Of a stretch of 58,925 nucleotides of DNA, positions 27,727-37,530 are shown piece after piece. The position numbers were made by a program, and so were the translations under genes. Under the pieces are notes generated by a model, which ran no database searches, had not been told where the DNA came from, and saw only the letters and a program-made list of their open reading frames with translations. Numbering within the stretch: the first letter of the stretch is position 1; every line of letters begins with the position of its first letter. The stretch is from NCBI GenBank assembly GCA_007279905.1, contig QYPH01000029.1, positions 1 through 58,925 of the forward strand, given 5' to 3'. Source of the stretch: Actinomycetota bacterium. Its GTDB lineage: Bacteria; Actinomycetota; Acidimicrobiia; Acidimicrobiales; Ilumatobacteraceae.

Positions 27727-28571
27727 CCGTTGCTGTACCGCTGTCGCTTGCTGAGGCATTTGATGAACTCTCGCGCACACCAGATGCACGACTCATTCAA
27801 GGCGGCACCGACCTCATGGTTGAGATCAACTTCAATCATGTCAAACCCGCAAACGTGATTGCACTGCGGCGCATCAAAGAATTGCGCACATGGCACGTCA
27901 ATAGCAACAACACCATCACTATTGGGTCCGGTGTTCCCTATCAAGAAATGGAAACGGGACAACTCAAAGAACTACTGCCGGCTCTCGCAGAAGCAGCACG
28001 CACAGTTGGCTCACCACAGATCCGTGCCGCAGGAACGCTTGGTGGAAATCTGGGTACCTGTTCACCAGCAGGCGACGGACTTCCCGTACTTTTTGCGCTC
28101 GACGCAATCGTGCACCTGCAAAGCCTCGAGTCATCGCGAGATCTCTCTATTCACGACTTCATGCTCGGCGTAAAGCGCAATGCCCGTACTGCAAACGAGA
28201 TCATCACAGGGGTGACGGTGCCAGTCCTTGATGGTTGGCAGGGTTACGCAAAAGTTGGTGTACGAAACGCAATGGTGATATCCGTTGCTTCAGCTTGTCT
28301 TGCTGTTGACAAGAAAAGCAATTCTGTTCGCATCGCTCTCGGTGCTGTTGGCCCAACGATCATTCGCTGTCGAGATGCAGAATCTTGGCTTGTGCAGCAA
28401 TTCGATCTCAGCATTGCGACAAGCATCGACCCAGCAATTGCTCTCGAATTTGGAAGACGAGTGGCCCTCGAATCAAAGCCCATCGATGATCATCGCTCCA
28501 CTGCCGACTACCGTCGCCATGCCGTAGGGGTTCTTGCCAAACGACTCATCACGAGGGCATACCCTTCATGA
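27723..28571 (+). CDS. Molybdenum hydroxylase FAD-binding subunit (XdhB/CoxM-like)
   Basis: [60 protein letters not shown] overlap with the upstream stop. Confidence 0.92.
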   Translation: MTVAVPLSLAEAFDELSRTPDARLIQGGTDLMVEINFNHVKPANVIALRRIKELRTWHVNSNNTITIGSGVPYQEMETGQLKELLPALAEAARTVGSPQIRAAGTLGGNLGTCSPAGDGLPVLFALDAIVHLQSLESSRDLSIHDFMLGVKRNARTANEIITGVTVPVLDGWQGYAKVGVRNAMVISVASACLAVDKKSNSVRIALGAVGPTIIRCRDAESWLVQQFDLSIATSIDPAIALEFGRRVALESKPIDDHRSTADYRRHAVGVLAKRLITRAYPS

Positions 28572-29098
28572 ACAACTCAATTGGAAATGAAATGTACACA
28601 CTTCACATCAATGGCCAAGACCGCCCTGTCAAAGATGCATGGGTTGGCGAGAGTCTGCTCTACGTGTTGCGCGAACGTCTTGAGTTGCCCGGCGCCAAAG
28701 GAGCGTGCGAGCAGGGTGAATGTGGAAGTTGCACGGTAATAATGGACGGCGATGCTGTGTGTTCGTGTCTTGTGATGGCGGCGACTGCGGTAGGTGCCGA
28801 CATCGTGACCGTTGAGGGTCTGATCGAGAACGATCCATCGATGGCAGTAACTGCCCAAACAATTACCAGTCAAATAACTGATGTGCAACAGGCATTCATC
28901 GAAGAAGGTGGCGTGCAATGCGGATTTTGCACACCTGGCCTCATCGTTGCAGTGCATCATTTACTCGAAAAGAATCCTGAACCAACGGAATTACAAGTCA
29001 AAGAATCAATCTCTGGCAACATCTGCCGTTGTACTGGATATGGTCGCATTTTTGCAGCTGTTGAAGCAGTCGTTCAAGTGCGTAAGGCGTCCCGATGA
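28568..29098 (+). CDS. Molybdenum hydroxylase 2Fe-2S subunit (XdhC/CoxS-like)
   Basis: CEQGECGSCTVIMDGDAVCSCL and VQCGFCTPGLIV...GNICRCTGYGRI; ATGA overlap. Confidence 0.94.
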   Translation: MNNSIGNEMYTLHINGQDRPVKDAWVGESLLYVLRERLELPGAKGACEQGECGSCTVIMDGDAVCSCLVMAATAVGADIVTVEGLIENDPSMAVTAQTITSQITDVQQAFIEEGGVQCGFCTPGLIVAVHHLLEKNPEPTELQVKESISGNICRCTGYGRIFAAVEAVVQVRKASR

Positions 29099-31365
29099 GC
29101 ACAGTCAAACAAGACACGCGTCATCGCGACATACTTGGCACGAGCGCCCTTCGCCCAGACGGTGTAGCCAAAGTGACGGGCGCCTTTTCATTCTCATCCG
29201 ACATGTGGGCAGAAAACATGCTGTGGGGTGCGACGCTACGTTCGCCTCATCCCTACGCACGCATTATTTCTATTGACACGACCGCGGCGCTGCTCATCAG
29301 TGGAGTCTCAGCAGTCATTACCGCCCAAGACGTTCCGGGCAAAGCAACATATGGTTTGATCTCTGCAGATCAGCCTGTGTTTGCATCCGACTTCGTTCGC
29401 TACATGGGCGAACCAATCGCCGCTGTTGCAGCCGACCATCCAGAGACCTGTCGTCGAGCTCTCGCGGCAATCATCGTCAACTACGAAGTACTCACGCCAG
29501 TTGTAGATCCAGAATTGGCAATGCTTGCAACAACCGAACAGATCCATCCCGACGGCAATCTCATTCGCCATCAACACATTCTCCACGGTGAAGCACACAT
29601 CACAAGCGACATCACGGTTGAAGGCAACTACACGATCGGCATGCAAGACCAAGCTTTCCTGGGGCTCGAAGCCGCAATGGCATTCCCCGATTCGGGTGGC
29701 AATGGCGTCGAGTTGCACATTGCAACACAGTGGTTACACGAAGACCGTGGCCAAATAGCTGCGTGCCTCAACCTGCCAGAAGACAGTGTTCGTGTAGTAC
29801 TTGGCGGCGTTGGTGGAGCCTTCGGGGCACGCGAAGACATCAGTTTGCAAGTGCACTGCTGTTTACTCGCGTTGCGCACTGGCAGACCAATCAAGATGCA
29901 GTACAGCCGCGAAGAAAGCTTTTTCGGACACGTGCATCGTCATCCCGCCAAAATCTGGATGAAACATCACGCAACAAAAGAAGGCAAGATCGTCAAGGTT
30001 GAATCGAGAATGGTATTTGACGGCGGTGCGTACACCAGCACATCACCTGCTGTGTTGATCAATGGCATCACCCATACCCAAGGGCCATACCAATGCGACA
30101 ACGCTGTGGTCGATGGATATGCAGTACGCACCAACAATCCACCATGTGGTGCAATGCGTGGCTTTGGAGTTGTACAAGCCTGCTTCGCTCACGAAAGCCA
30201 GATGGACAAACTGGCCCACGCATGTGGACTCTCGCCCGTCGAAGTGCGACTCATCAACGCAATGCACACCGGCGACAAATTGATTACTGGTCAGGTCATG
30301 GAAAGCGTTGCACCCGTCGAGCGTTGCATCCGCGAGACTGATTTAATCCCACTACCTGCTCCCCTTGCACTCGATGCCAATGTGCTTGAGTTTCCTGGTG
30401 GCAGCGGTCGCACAGCAGACAGACACAATATTGTCCGTGGCATCGGTTGGGGTGTGTCAATGAAAAACCTTATGTACTCCGAGGGCTTCGACGACTATGC
30501 GACGGCACGGTGCACGTTGTCAAATGGCATTGCTTCACTCAAGTTTGCAACATCAGAAGTAGGCCAAGGTTTCGTTACTCTTGCTCCTCAGATCGCACGC
30601 AGTGTGCTGGGTGTCGATGATGTCGTGCTCGAAACTTCCGACACCCAAATAGGTTCCGCTGGCTCAACCTCGGCATCTCGACAAACATGGATGAGCGGTG
30701 GCGCTGTTGACGGAGCGTGCAGGTTGGTGCGCGAACGCCTCTTTGAACATGTTGGCAGGCTGCACAACATCGATCCAATCCGACTCATGATCGAACATAC
30801 CGACGTGATCGACACCATCGGCACATTTCGCATCAGTGTTACTCAAGCAACTCAAGGCATCACGTTGTCCGAAACTTTTGAGCATCACCACCGCAAAACA
30901 GAAGACTTAGATGAAAACGGTCAGGGCAACTGCCACGTTGCTTTTGCCTTTGTCGCCCACCGTGCAGTTGTCGACGTGGATATTGAGCTCGGTCTCGTCA
31001 AAGTGGTACAAGTCGCTACCGCTCAAGACGTTGGTCGAGTGCTCAATCCACTCTCGGCACTTGGACAGCTTGAGGGTGGTATTGCCCAAGGCCTCGGCCT
31101 TGCCGTGATGGAGGAAATCATTCTGGATAACGGACGAGTCAAGAACCCAAGCTTCACCGACTATCTGTTGCCTACCGCGCTTGATGCTCCACACGTCGTT
31201 GCGATCATGATCGAAGAACCAGAACCCCAAGCGCCATTGGGCGCCAAAGGCATCGGCGAACCACCATGCATTTCAGTTACTCCCGCAATCGTCGCAGCTA
31301 TTCGTGCTGCAACGGGTAAAGCACTTTCACGAGTGCCAGTACGTCCTCAAGATATCTGTTTGTAA
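29095..31365 (+). CDS. Molybdenum hydroxylase large molybdopterin-binding subunit (XdhA/CoxL-like)
   Basis: 756 aa; GGVGGAFGAREDIS, CGAMRGFGVVQACFAHES, TSDTQIGSAGSTSASRQTWMSGGAV, GAKGIGEPPCISVTPAI. Confidence 0.94.
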   Translation: MSTVKQDTRHRDILGTSALRPDGVAKVTGAFSFSSDMWAENMLWGATLRSPHPYARIISIDTTAALLISGVSAVITAQDVPGKATYGLISADQPVFASDFVRYMGEPIAAVAADHPETCRRALAAIIVNYEVLTPVVDPELAMLATTEQIHPDGNLIRHQHILHGEAHITSDITVEGNYTIGMQDQAFLGLEAAMAFPDSGGNGVELHIATQWLHEDRGQIAACLNLPEDSVRVVLGGVGGAFGAREDISLQVHCCLLALRTGRPIKMQYSREESFFGHVHRHPAKIWMKHHATKEGKIVKVESRMVFDGGAYTSTSPAVLINGITHTQGPYQCDNAVVDGYAVRTNNPPCGAMRGFGVVQACFAHESQMDKLAHACGLSPVEVRLINAMHTGDKLITGQVMESVAPVERCIRETDLIPLPAPLALDANVLEFPGGSGRTADRHNIVRGIGWGVSMKNLMYSEGFDDYATARCTLSNGIASLKFATSEVGQGFVTLAPQIARSVLGVDDVVLETSDTQIGSAGSTSASRQTWMSGGAVDGACRLVRERLFEHVGRLHNIDPIRLMIEHTDVIDTIGTFRISVTQATQGITLSETFEHHHRKTEDLDENGQGNCHVAFAFVAHRAVVDVDIELGLVKVVQVATAQDVGRVLNPLSALGQLEGGIAQGLGLAVMEEIILDNGRVKNPSFTDYLLPTALDAPHVVAIMIEEPEPQAPLGAKGIGEPPCISVTPAIVAAIRAATGKALSRVPVRPQDICL

Positions 31366-31366
31366 C

Positions 31367-32566
31367 CTATTTGGATTGAGGGCCTGCACCGATGAGTGCG
31401 AGAGTATGAACTGTGCCGATGGAGCCCGGTCGTGGAGACTGAGCTGGCACTGATGTGTCGACGAACTGAGGATCAACGAACACAACATCGAACGGCATGT
31501 TCTTTGTCAACTGTGTTGTTGACCTGCGAATCGACTTGTCTACAAACGAAATGACTACACCCTTTTCGCCAGCTCGGCCCGTACGGCCCGAACGGTGAAT
31601 GTAGTCCTTCGGATCTTCTGGCAAGTCGAAGTGAACGACGACTGGTACGGCATCGATGTGAATTCCGCGGGCAGCGACATCGGTAGCTACCATCACCGTT
31701 GCTTTGCCACGACGAAATTGTTCGAGCGCACGTTCGCGTTGAGCCTGGCTGCGATTGCCGTGAATAACACATGTCTCGACACCCAATGACTCGAGATTGC
31801 CTGCCAAGCGATCTGAGCCATGCTTGGTGCGACAAAATACGATGGCGCGTTCGTAATGATTGGCGATTTCGGAAACCATGCGAGTGCGCTCGTCACGGTT
31901 GACGTTCCAAAACAAATGCTCGATCTCGCCACCATTTTCGGCAGCAGCAACTTGATGCTTTTTAGGATCACGCTGAAACTCGCGGATCAGGTTGTCGACA
32001 TCGCCATCAAGAGTTGCCGAAAACAACAGTGTCTGACGCCCGCCTGGGATGGTGCGCATAATGCGTTTAACAGCTGGCATAAAGCCCATGTCGGCCATGC
32101 GGTCTGCTTCGTCGATCACCACGAGAGCAACAGCGCCCAAGTCAAGATCGCGACGCTTCATGAGGTCTTCCAAACGACCTGGCGTTGCAACGACGATGCT
32201 TGCTGCACGAGCAGCCTTTACTTGTGGTCCATAACCAGCACCACCATAAACAGCGGCAACTGTAATGCCGCCACCTGCGCACAACATCGCGACTTCTTTT
32301 GCTACCTGGGCAGCAAGCTCACGTGTTGGTACAAGTACCAAACCGTGAGGACGACCTGGCTTGGACTTCACAACTTTGACGGCCAACGCGATGCCAAATG
32401 CAAGCGTTTTGCCGGATCCAGTTGGTGCCTTGCCACAAATGTCTAGACCCATCAATGATTCTGGGATTGTTGCAGCCTGCACAGGAAATGGCTCTGCGAT
32501 ACCACGTTTTAATAGTCCTGCAACGATTCTCTCGGGTACGCCGAGCGCGGTCCAGCTCTTAGTCAT
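31367..32566 (-). CDS. DEAD-box RNA helicase (RhlE-like)
   Basis: GKAPTGSGKTLAFGIAL, VLVPTRELAAQV, VVIDEADRMADMGF, LLFSATLDG, HRSGRTGRAG. Confidence 0.95.
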   Translation of the reverse strand: MTKSWTALGVPERIVAGLLKRGIAEPFPVQAATIPESLMGLDICGKAPTGSGKTLAFGIALAVKVVKSKPGRPHGLVLVPTRELAAQVAKEVAMLCAGGGITVAAVYGGAGYGPQVKAARAASIVVATPGRLEDLMKRRDLDLGAVALVVIDEADRMADMGFMPAVKRIMRTIPGGRQTLLFSATLDGDVDNLIREFQRDPKKHQVAAAENGGEIEHLFWNVNRDERTRMVSEIANHYERAIVFCRTKHGSDRLAGNLESLGVETCVIHGNRSQAQRERALEQFRRGKATVMVATDVAARGIHIDAVPVVVHFDLPEDPKDYIHRSGRTGRAGEKGVVISFVDKSIRRSTTQLTKNMPFDVVFVDPQFVDTSVPAQSPRPGSIGTVHTLALIGAGPQSK

Positions 32567-32613
32567 GAAATTCTCCTCAAATACCTAGGGGGTTTATTTA
32601 CGGTTGAGGCGAA

Positions 32614-33903
32614 CTAGCGACCCAACACACGACGCAAATAGTCGTTTGTGAACACACCCTCGGGATCGAGACGGTTCCGAACTTCGATATAACGCTTCCA
32701 TTCAGGATACAGGCGCTCAAGCTCAACTGCTGACTTGAAATGAATCTTTCCCCAGTGAGGTCGACCGTCGTAATCACTCATGATTGCTTCGACTTCTCGG
32801 AAATATAACTCATATTTCATACCCTTAAACACGTGTACCGCTATGTACGCATTGTCTCTACCACTGCCAGTTGAGAGTGGAATATCGTCGCCGGCCGTGA
32901 AGCGAACTTCTACTGGAAAGTTGAGCAACAACCCCTTTTCGTCCACCATTTTGCGCACACGGTTGAGCGCCTCTACTACTGCATCTCGCCTAATTGAGTA
33001 CTCCATCTCATAAAAGCGCACAATGCGCTTGCTTGCAAATATTTGATGGCTTGCATTGACATATTCCGTTCTGCCAGTACTTGGTAGTGCCTTCGACAGA
33101 CGAGGGATGAGATGTGGAAACAACCTGCCCACGTAGCAAAGAGCTCCAAATGCAATATTCTCCATAAACATCTTGTTGAACCAAGTCTTGAAATTCGAAG
33201 GTGGATCAGCAGGTAGTTGCGTAACATTGTTTCGCTTAGTGAGTGCCCACCCCGTATGCGGAATCCAGAAGAACTCGAAAAAATCATTTTCAGCGACATG
33301 CCGATCGAGATCTGCAAGCAACGCGTCTATACGCATTGGTTCTTCAACTGCCTGCAAGCGAAATGCCGGCACAATACGCAGAGTGATCGTGCTCAATATC
33401 CCAAGTGCGCCAAGACCAACTCTTCCACAGTGAAAAATCTCTGAGTTCTCTGTTGGACTACAGCTCAATACATCGCCATTTGCGACAACAATTCGAAATG
33501 CAGCGATCTGTGCTGCGAGTCCGGTTCGCAAAGCACCAGTTCCATGAGTCGATGTTGACAAGGCACCAGAAATAGTTTGGTAGGTCACATCTCCAAGGTT
33601 TGGCATGGCATAACCAGCATTAGCCAAAAATTTGTTGAGATCGCTGATCACGATCCCCGACTCGACCGTCACTTCTAACTTGTCGACATCAATTGAAAGC
33701 GCCTTGTTGTAGCGGGTCATCTTGACTAAATGATCTGGCGCAACAGCAATCGCGGTAAAGCTGTGCCCTGATCCAACCACCTTCACTCGTTGTCGCAGTG
33801 CATTTGCGTAACCAACGACTGCAACGATGTCTGTCTCGCACTCTGGTTCATGGACCTTGATCGGAAATGCGCGCTCATTGCCCGCCCAGTTTTTCCACAT
33901 CAT
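32614..33903 (-). CDS. FAD-linked oxidase, D-arabinono-1,4-lactone/L-gulonolactone oxidase family
   Basis: VVGSGHSFTAIAVAPDHLVKM, VESGIVISDLNKFLANAGYAMPNLGDVTYQTISGALSTSTHGTG; C-terminal RPHWGKIHF motif. Confidence 0.9.
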   Translation of the reverse strand: MMWKNWAGNERAFPIKVHEPECETDIVAVVGYANALRQRVKVVGSGHSFTAIAVAPDHLVKMTRYNKALSIDVDKLEVTVESGIVISDLNKFLANAGYAMPNLGDVTYQTISGALSTSTHGTGALRTGLAAQIAAFRIVVANGDVLSCSPTENSEIFHCGRVGLGALGILSTITLRIVPAFRLQAVEEPMRIDALLADLDRHVAENDFFEFFWIPHTGWALTKRNNVTQLPADPPSNFKTWFNKMFMENIAFGALCYVGRLFPHLIPRLSKALPSTGRTEYVNASHQIFASKRIVRFYEMEYSIRRDAVVEALNRVRKMVDEKGLLLNFPVEVRFTAGDDIPLSTGSGRDNAYIAVHVFKGMKYELYFREVEAIMSDYDGRPHWGKIHFKSAVELERLYPEWKRYIEVRNRLDPEGVFTNDYLRRVLGR

Positions 33904-35117
33904 GATGCACCAACCGACTCACTAGACATGCTGGATTTTCTCAACATCACAACCACCAACAGCATCCCTGCAAGCACAGTTCCGATGTTGGACAACACGT
34001 GATAACCGACCGCTTTGCGAATAAATCCACTCGAAAAACCCGCGAGACCTCCACAAAAGCTCATCGTCAAATCTGCGGCCCCTTGCACCCGTACGCGAAT
34101 TTTCTCGTCGATTGAATCAATCAGCAAACTAGAGCCTCCAATCAAACCGAAACTCCAGCCGACACCGAGCATCCACAATGCAGGAAACAATAGAACTGGT
34201 GAATCACCTGCGAGCGACGAAAGTACCGTTGCCCCCATCAGTACTAAAGCGCCAACCTGAATTGTCGTCATCCGTCCTTGTCGGTCGGCAAATCTTCCAA
34301 CAAGTGGACTGAATGCATACATGCCAGCAATATGCAAAGAAATAATATAAGCGCTCACTGTTTCGTGATCGTGAATTTTGAGGTGTACTGGCGTCATCGT
34401 CATCACGGCAACCATTGCCATCTGAGAAATCACCATTGCGATCACTGCGATCTGCGCATCGCCAGACATTCGTATCGCCTTGATTGCGTCCGAAAAGAGC
34501 CGCGATGACGCTCCAACTTCAGTTTGTCGATTCAGTCTTCCTGCAACTTCGAGCGGATCAGGTCGCAAACGCAGTGTCGTATTGATCAAAGATGTCAGAA
34601 AGAATGCACCAGCAAAAATCCACGGACCGGTGTACTGGCCCCAGCCAAACCAATGCATACCCGCCTGCTCGGCCGGTCTGATCAGCAATGGGCCAAACAC
34701 CGCACCAAACGTTGAGGCGAACAAAATGCGACTCATCGCTCGACCGCGTTCATTTGGCGTAGCCAAATCGGCTGCGGCGTAACGAGAAAGTAAATTTGAA
34801 GCTTGACCGTTTCCGAAGATGAATAGCCCGAACAAAAATATCCAGAGCGTTTTTGTCTCAGCGCCGTATCCCGCAATAAACCCACCAAAAATCGCGAGCA
34901 GATATCCAACCTGTAAACCGTTTCGCCTGCCACGAACATTCATCAAACGCGCAAGCATCTGCGACATAAAGGCCGTACCCATCGTCACCGTTGCCGATGC
35001 AACACCACCCCACGCTGTTGTCTGACCAAGGATGTCTTGAATGACGAACGCGCCAACCGTTACCGCAGCAGCAAGTGCGGCAGAGCCGGCAATCTGGCTC
35101 ACAACCAAAACACGCAA
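33900..35117 (-). CDS. MFS transporter
   Basis: 405 aa with ~12 TM segments; ATGA overlap with the lactone oxidase gene. Confidence 0.85.
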   Translation of the reverse strand: MRVLVVSQIAGSAALAAAVTVGAFVIQDILGQTTAWGGVASATVTMGTAFMSQMLARLMNVRGRRNGLQVGYLLAIFGGFIAGYGAETKTLWIFLFGLFIFGNGQASNLLSRYAAADLATPNERGRAMSRILFASTFGAVFGPLLIRPAEQAGMHWFGWGQYTGPWIFAGAFFLTSLINTTLRLRPDPLEVAGRLNRQTEVGASSRLFSDAIKAIRMSGDAQIAVIAMVISQMAMVAVMTMTPVHLKIHDHETVSAYIISLHIAGMYAFSPLVGRFADRQGRMTTIQVGALVLMGATVLSSLAGDSPVLLFPALWMLGVGWSFGLIGGSSLLIDSIDEKIRVRVQGAADLTMSFCGGLAGFSSGFIRKAVGYHVLSNIGTVLAGMLLVVVMLRKSSMSSESVGAS

Positions 35118-35216
35118 TGTTCGCCGCTGAATTGCCGCGATCTCGTGAGGTGTGTAGAGCGTAACTATCTCAAGATCGTAGGTGATAGTGCACCACAGAC
35201 CGCAACCAAACTCTTG

Positions 35217-35299
35217 TGTCGAAGAGGGGACTTGAACCCCTACGCCCTTTCGAGCGCCAGCCCCTCAAGCTGGTGCGTCTGCCATTTCGCCACTCCGAC
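35217..35299 (-). tRNA. tRNA-Leu (anticodon GAG)
   Basis: Reverse complement GTCGGAGTGGCGAAATGGCAGACGC-ACCAGCTTGAGGGGCTGG-CGCTCGAAAGGGCG-TAGGGGTTCAAGTCCCCTCTTCGACA. The acceptor, D, anticodon (loop TTGAGGG), long variable and T arms all fold. Confidence 0.93.
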
Positions 35300-35319
35300 G
35301 TGGTACTACCTAAAAACAA

Positions 35320-35556
35320 CTATGCGAGAAGCAAACCCAATGCCACAACCGTAAACACCCACACGAGTGCGAACACCGTGGTGATGCGGTTGAGGTTGCG
35401 CTCTGCTGCAGCACTTCCCAATGCAGCAGAACCCCCACCACCAAACATGTCGCTGAGCCCGCCGCCGCGACCGCTGTGGAGCAACACTCCGACGATCATG
35501 GCGAGCATGGAAACCACGTTGACAACGATGGTGATGACTTTGATGAACTCTCTCAC
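35320..35556 (-). CDS. secG: Preprotein translocase subunit SecG
   Basis: 78 aa; two TM segments with LLHSGRGGGLSDMFGGGG loop typical of SecG. Confidence 0.9.
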   Translation of the reverse strand: MREFIKVITIVVNVVSMLAMIVGVLLHSGRGGGLSDMFGGGGSAALGSAAAERNLNRITTVFALVWVFTVVALGLLLA

Positions 35557-35575
35557 GGGCTAAATCCTACCGTTA

Positions 35576-36547
35576 TTACTCTGGAAAATGGCAGGCCGAA
35601 AGTTGTCCTGTCGGGCGCACGACCAATTGTGGCTCAGAACTTGCGCACAATTCGGTCGCCTTCCAACAACGCGTTCTAAAACGACACCCAGTAGGTGGAT
35701 TGACCGGCGAAGGAACATCTCCCTCCAACATGATTCGTGAACGCGATCGTTCGGTAGTTGGATTTGGAATAGGAACCGCAGAAAGCAATGCCTTCGTATA
35801 GGGATGCGTTGGGTGTTCGTAAATCGACTTCTTGTCGCCTATCTCCACGATCTTGCCGAGGTACATCACTGCCACGCGGTGAGCAATGTGGCGCACGACC
35901 GACAAATCGTGGGCAATAAATACATACGACATGCCAAGTCGCTTCTGCAAGTCGCCAAACAAATTGACAACACCTGCTTGAATACTCACATCGAGCGCTG
36001 AAACTGGCTCGTCAAGAACAATCAAAGCAGGGTCAAGTGCCAATGCACGAGCAATACCAACGCGCTGGCGTTGACCACCCGAAAATTCGTGGGGGAATCT
36101 TTTGGCGTGATCGGCAGCCAAACCCACTAACTCGAGGAGGCTTGCAACTTTGTCTTCGTGATTGCCTTCAATGCCTTGGACCACGAGTGGCTCGGCAATT
36201 GATGAACCAACAGTCATCTTGGGGTCGAGCGATGCGAATGGGTCTTGAAAGACGATCTGCATCTTTCGACGCACCTGACGCATCTCCTCAAAACTCAAAC
36301 CATCGAGCGTTTGTCCTTGAAAGGAAATTGTTCCAGAGGTGATGTCGAGCAACTGCAGCACGCAACGACCAACGGTTGTCTTGCCAGAACCAGATTCGCC
36401 AACAATTCCAAGCGTTTGACCTTCGTCGACAGTGAAAGATACGTCAGACACCGCCTGCACGATGCGCTTGGTTTTGCGTATTCCGGTATTTGAGCGCAAC
36501 TCAAAGTTCTTGACGAGATTGTCTACTTGCAAGAGAGGCTGATTCAT
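35576..36547 (-). CDS. Oligopeptide/dipeptide ABC transporter ATP-binding protein (DppF/OppF)
   Basis: GESGSGKTTVGRCVLQL, FSGGQRQRVGIARALALDPALIVLDEPVSALDVSIQAGVVNLF; C-terminal GCRFRTRCWKA. Confidence 0.94.
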   Translation of the reverse strand: MNQPLLQVDNLVKNFELRSNTGIRKTKRIVQAVSDVSFTVDEGQTLGIVGESGSGKTTVGRCVLQLLDITSGTISFQGQTLDGLSFEEMRQVRRKMQIVFQDPFASLDPKMTVGSSIAEPLVVQGIEGNHEDKVASLLELVGLAADHAKRFPHEFSGGQRQRVGIARALALDPALIVLDEPVSALDVSIQAGVVNLFGDLQKRLGMSYVFIAHDLSVVRHIAHRVAVMYLGKIVEIGDKKSIYEHPTHPYTKALLSAVPIPNPTTERSRSRIMLEGDVPSPVNPPTGCRFRTRCWKATELCASSEPQLVVRPTGQLSACHFPE

Positions 36548-37530
36548 GATAATCCCGTTCTCACAACAAGTTCTTCAGCACAGATACATGCTGTTTCCAG
36601 ATCGGCAAAAGCTCGCAATGATGGCAAGGAAGCACGACATGCATCTATCGCGTGAGAGCAGCGTGGCGCAAAACCACAACCTGGCGGCGGCATCAACATG
36701 TTGGGAGGGAAACCTGTGATAGGTGTTAGTCGCTCTATGCCTTCATGCGGCAGTGATGCAAGCAAACCTCGCGTATACGGGTGGCTTGGGTGGTCAAACA
36801 GCGAATCGACACTGCCTTTTTCAACGTTACGCCCCGCATACATCACGTTTACCCTGTCAGCAACTCGTGCAATGACTCCAAGATCATGCGTGATCAAAAC
36901 AACTGCGGTGCCAAACGCTTTCTGCACACGCTCAATTACTTCCAAGATTTGGGCTTGAACAGTCACATCCAAAGCTGTTGTTGGTTCGTCTGCGATCAAA
37001 ACTTTTGGATGATTGGCAATTGCAATTGCAATGACAACGCGTTGTCGCATCCCACCCGAGAATTCGTGCGGATACTGGTGGGCTCGCTCTGCAGCCTGCG
37101 GAATACCAACTACGTCAAGTAGTTCGACTGCACGTAGAGCCGCTTGCTTGTCGCTCAAATTTCCTGAATGGGCTTTCAACATCTCGACAATTTGGTCACC
37201 AACGCGATGCACAGGATTGAGCGCCGACAACGGGTCTTGAAAGATCATCGACATCAGACCACCGCGCATGTTGCGCAACACTTTCGACGATGCACCAATC
37301 ATTTCTTGGCCATTGAGCATCACTGAGCCACTTACTTTGGCTTGATGCGGCAACAAGCCCATCGCAGCAAGAAATGTCACCGACTTGCCCGAACCACTCT
37401 CGCCCACTACACCCATCATTTCACCGGCATGAACATCTAGGTCGACGCCACGAACTGCTTCTAGTGGGCCGAGCGGCGTGTTGAATGTGACGCGTAGATC
37501 GCGGATAGAAAGAACGAGTTCACTCATCAT
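36544..37530 (-). CDS. Oligopeptide/dipeptide ABC transporter ATP-binding protein (DppD/OppD)
   Basis: GESGSGKSVTFLAAMGLLP, FSGGMRQRVVIAIAIANHPKVLIADEPTTALDVTVQAQIL, CGFAPRCSHA. Confidence 0.94.
   Translation of the reverse strand: MMSELVLSIRDLRVTFNTPLGPLEAVRGVDLDVHAGEMMGVVGESGSGKSVTFLAAMGLLPHQAKVSGSVMLNGQEMIGASSKVLRNMRGGLMSMIFQDPLSALNPVHRVGDQIVEMLKAHSGNLSDKQAALRAVELLDVVGIPQAAERAHQYPHEFSGGMRQRVVIAIAIANHPKVLIADEPTTALDVTVQAQILEVIERVQKAFGTAVVLITHDLGVIARVADRVNVMYAGRNVEKGSVDSLFDHPSHPYTRGLLASLPHEGIERLTPITGFPPNMLMPPPGCGFAPRCSHAIDACRASLPSLRAFADLETACICAEELVVRTGLS

Noticed and set aside
27094-27789. 231-aa minus-strand ORF antisense to the LLM oxidoreductase
   Set aside because: Shadow ORF: no recognizable motif and low-plausibility composition (Cys/His rich), while the plus strand encodes a clear enzyme.
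32575-32609. CCTCAA...TTGAGG hairpin upstream of the DEAD-box helicase region
   Set aside because: Only 6 bp with a 23-nt loop; too weak to support as a terminator or cold-shock-type element.
35217-35299. Integrative element at tRNA-Leu
   Set aside because: No integrase, att-like direct repeat or phage genes seen next to either tRNA-Leu.
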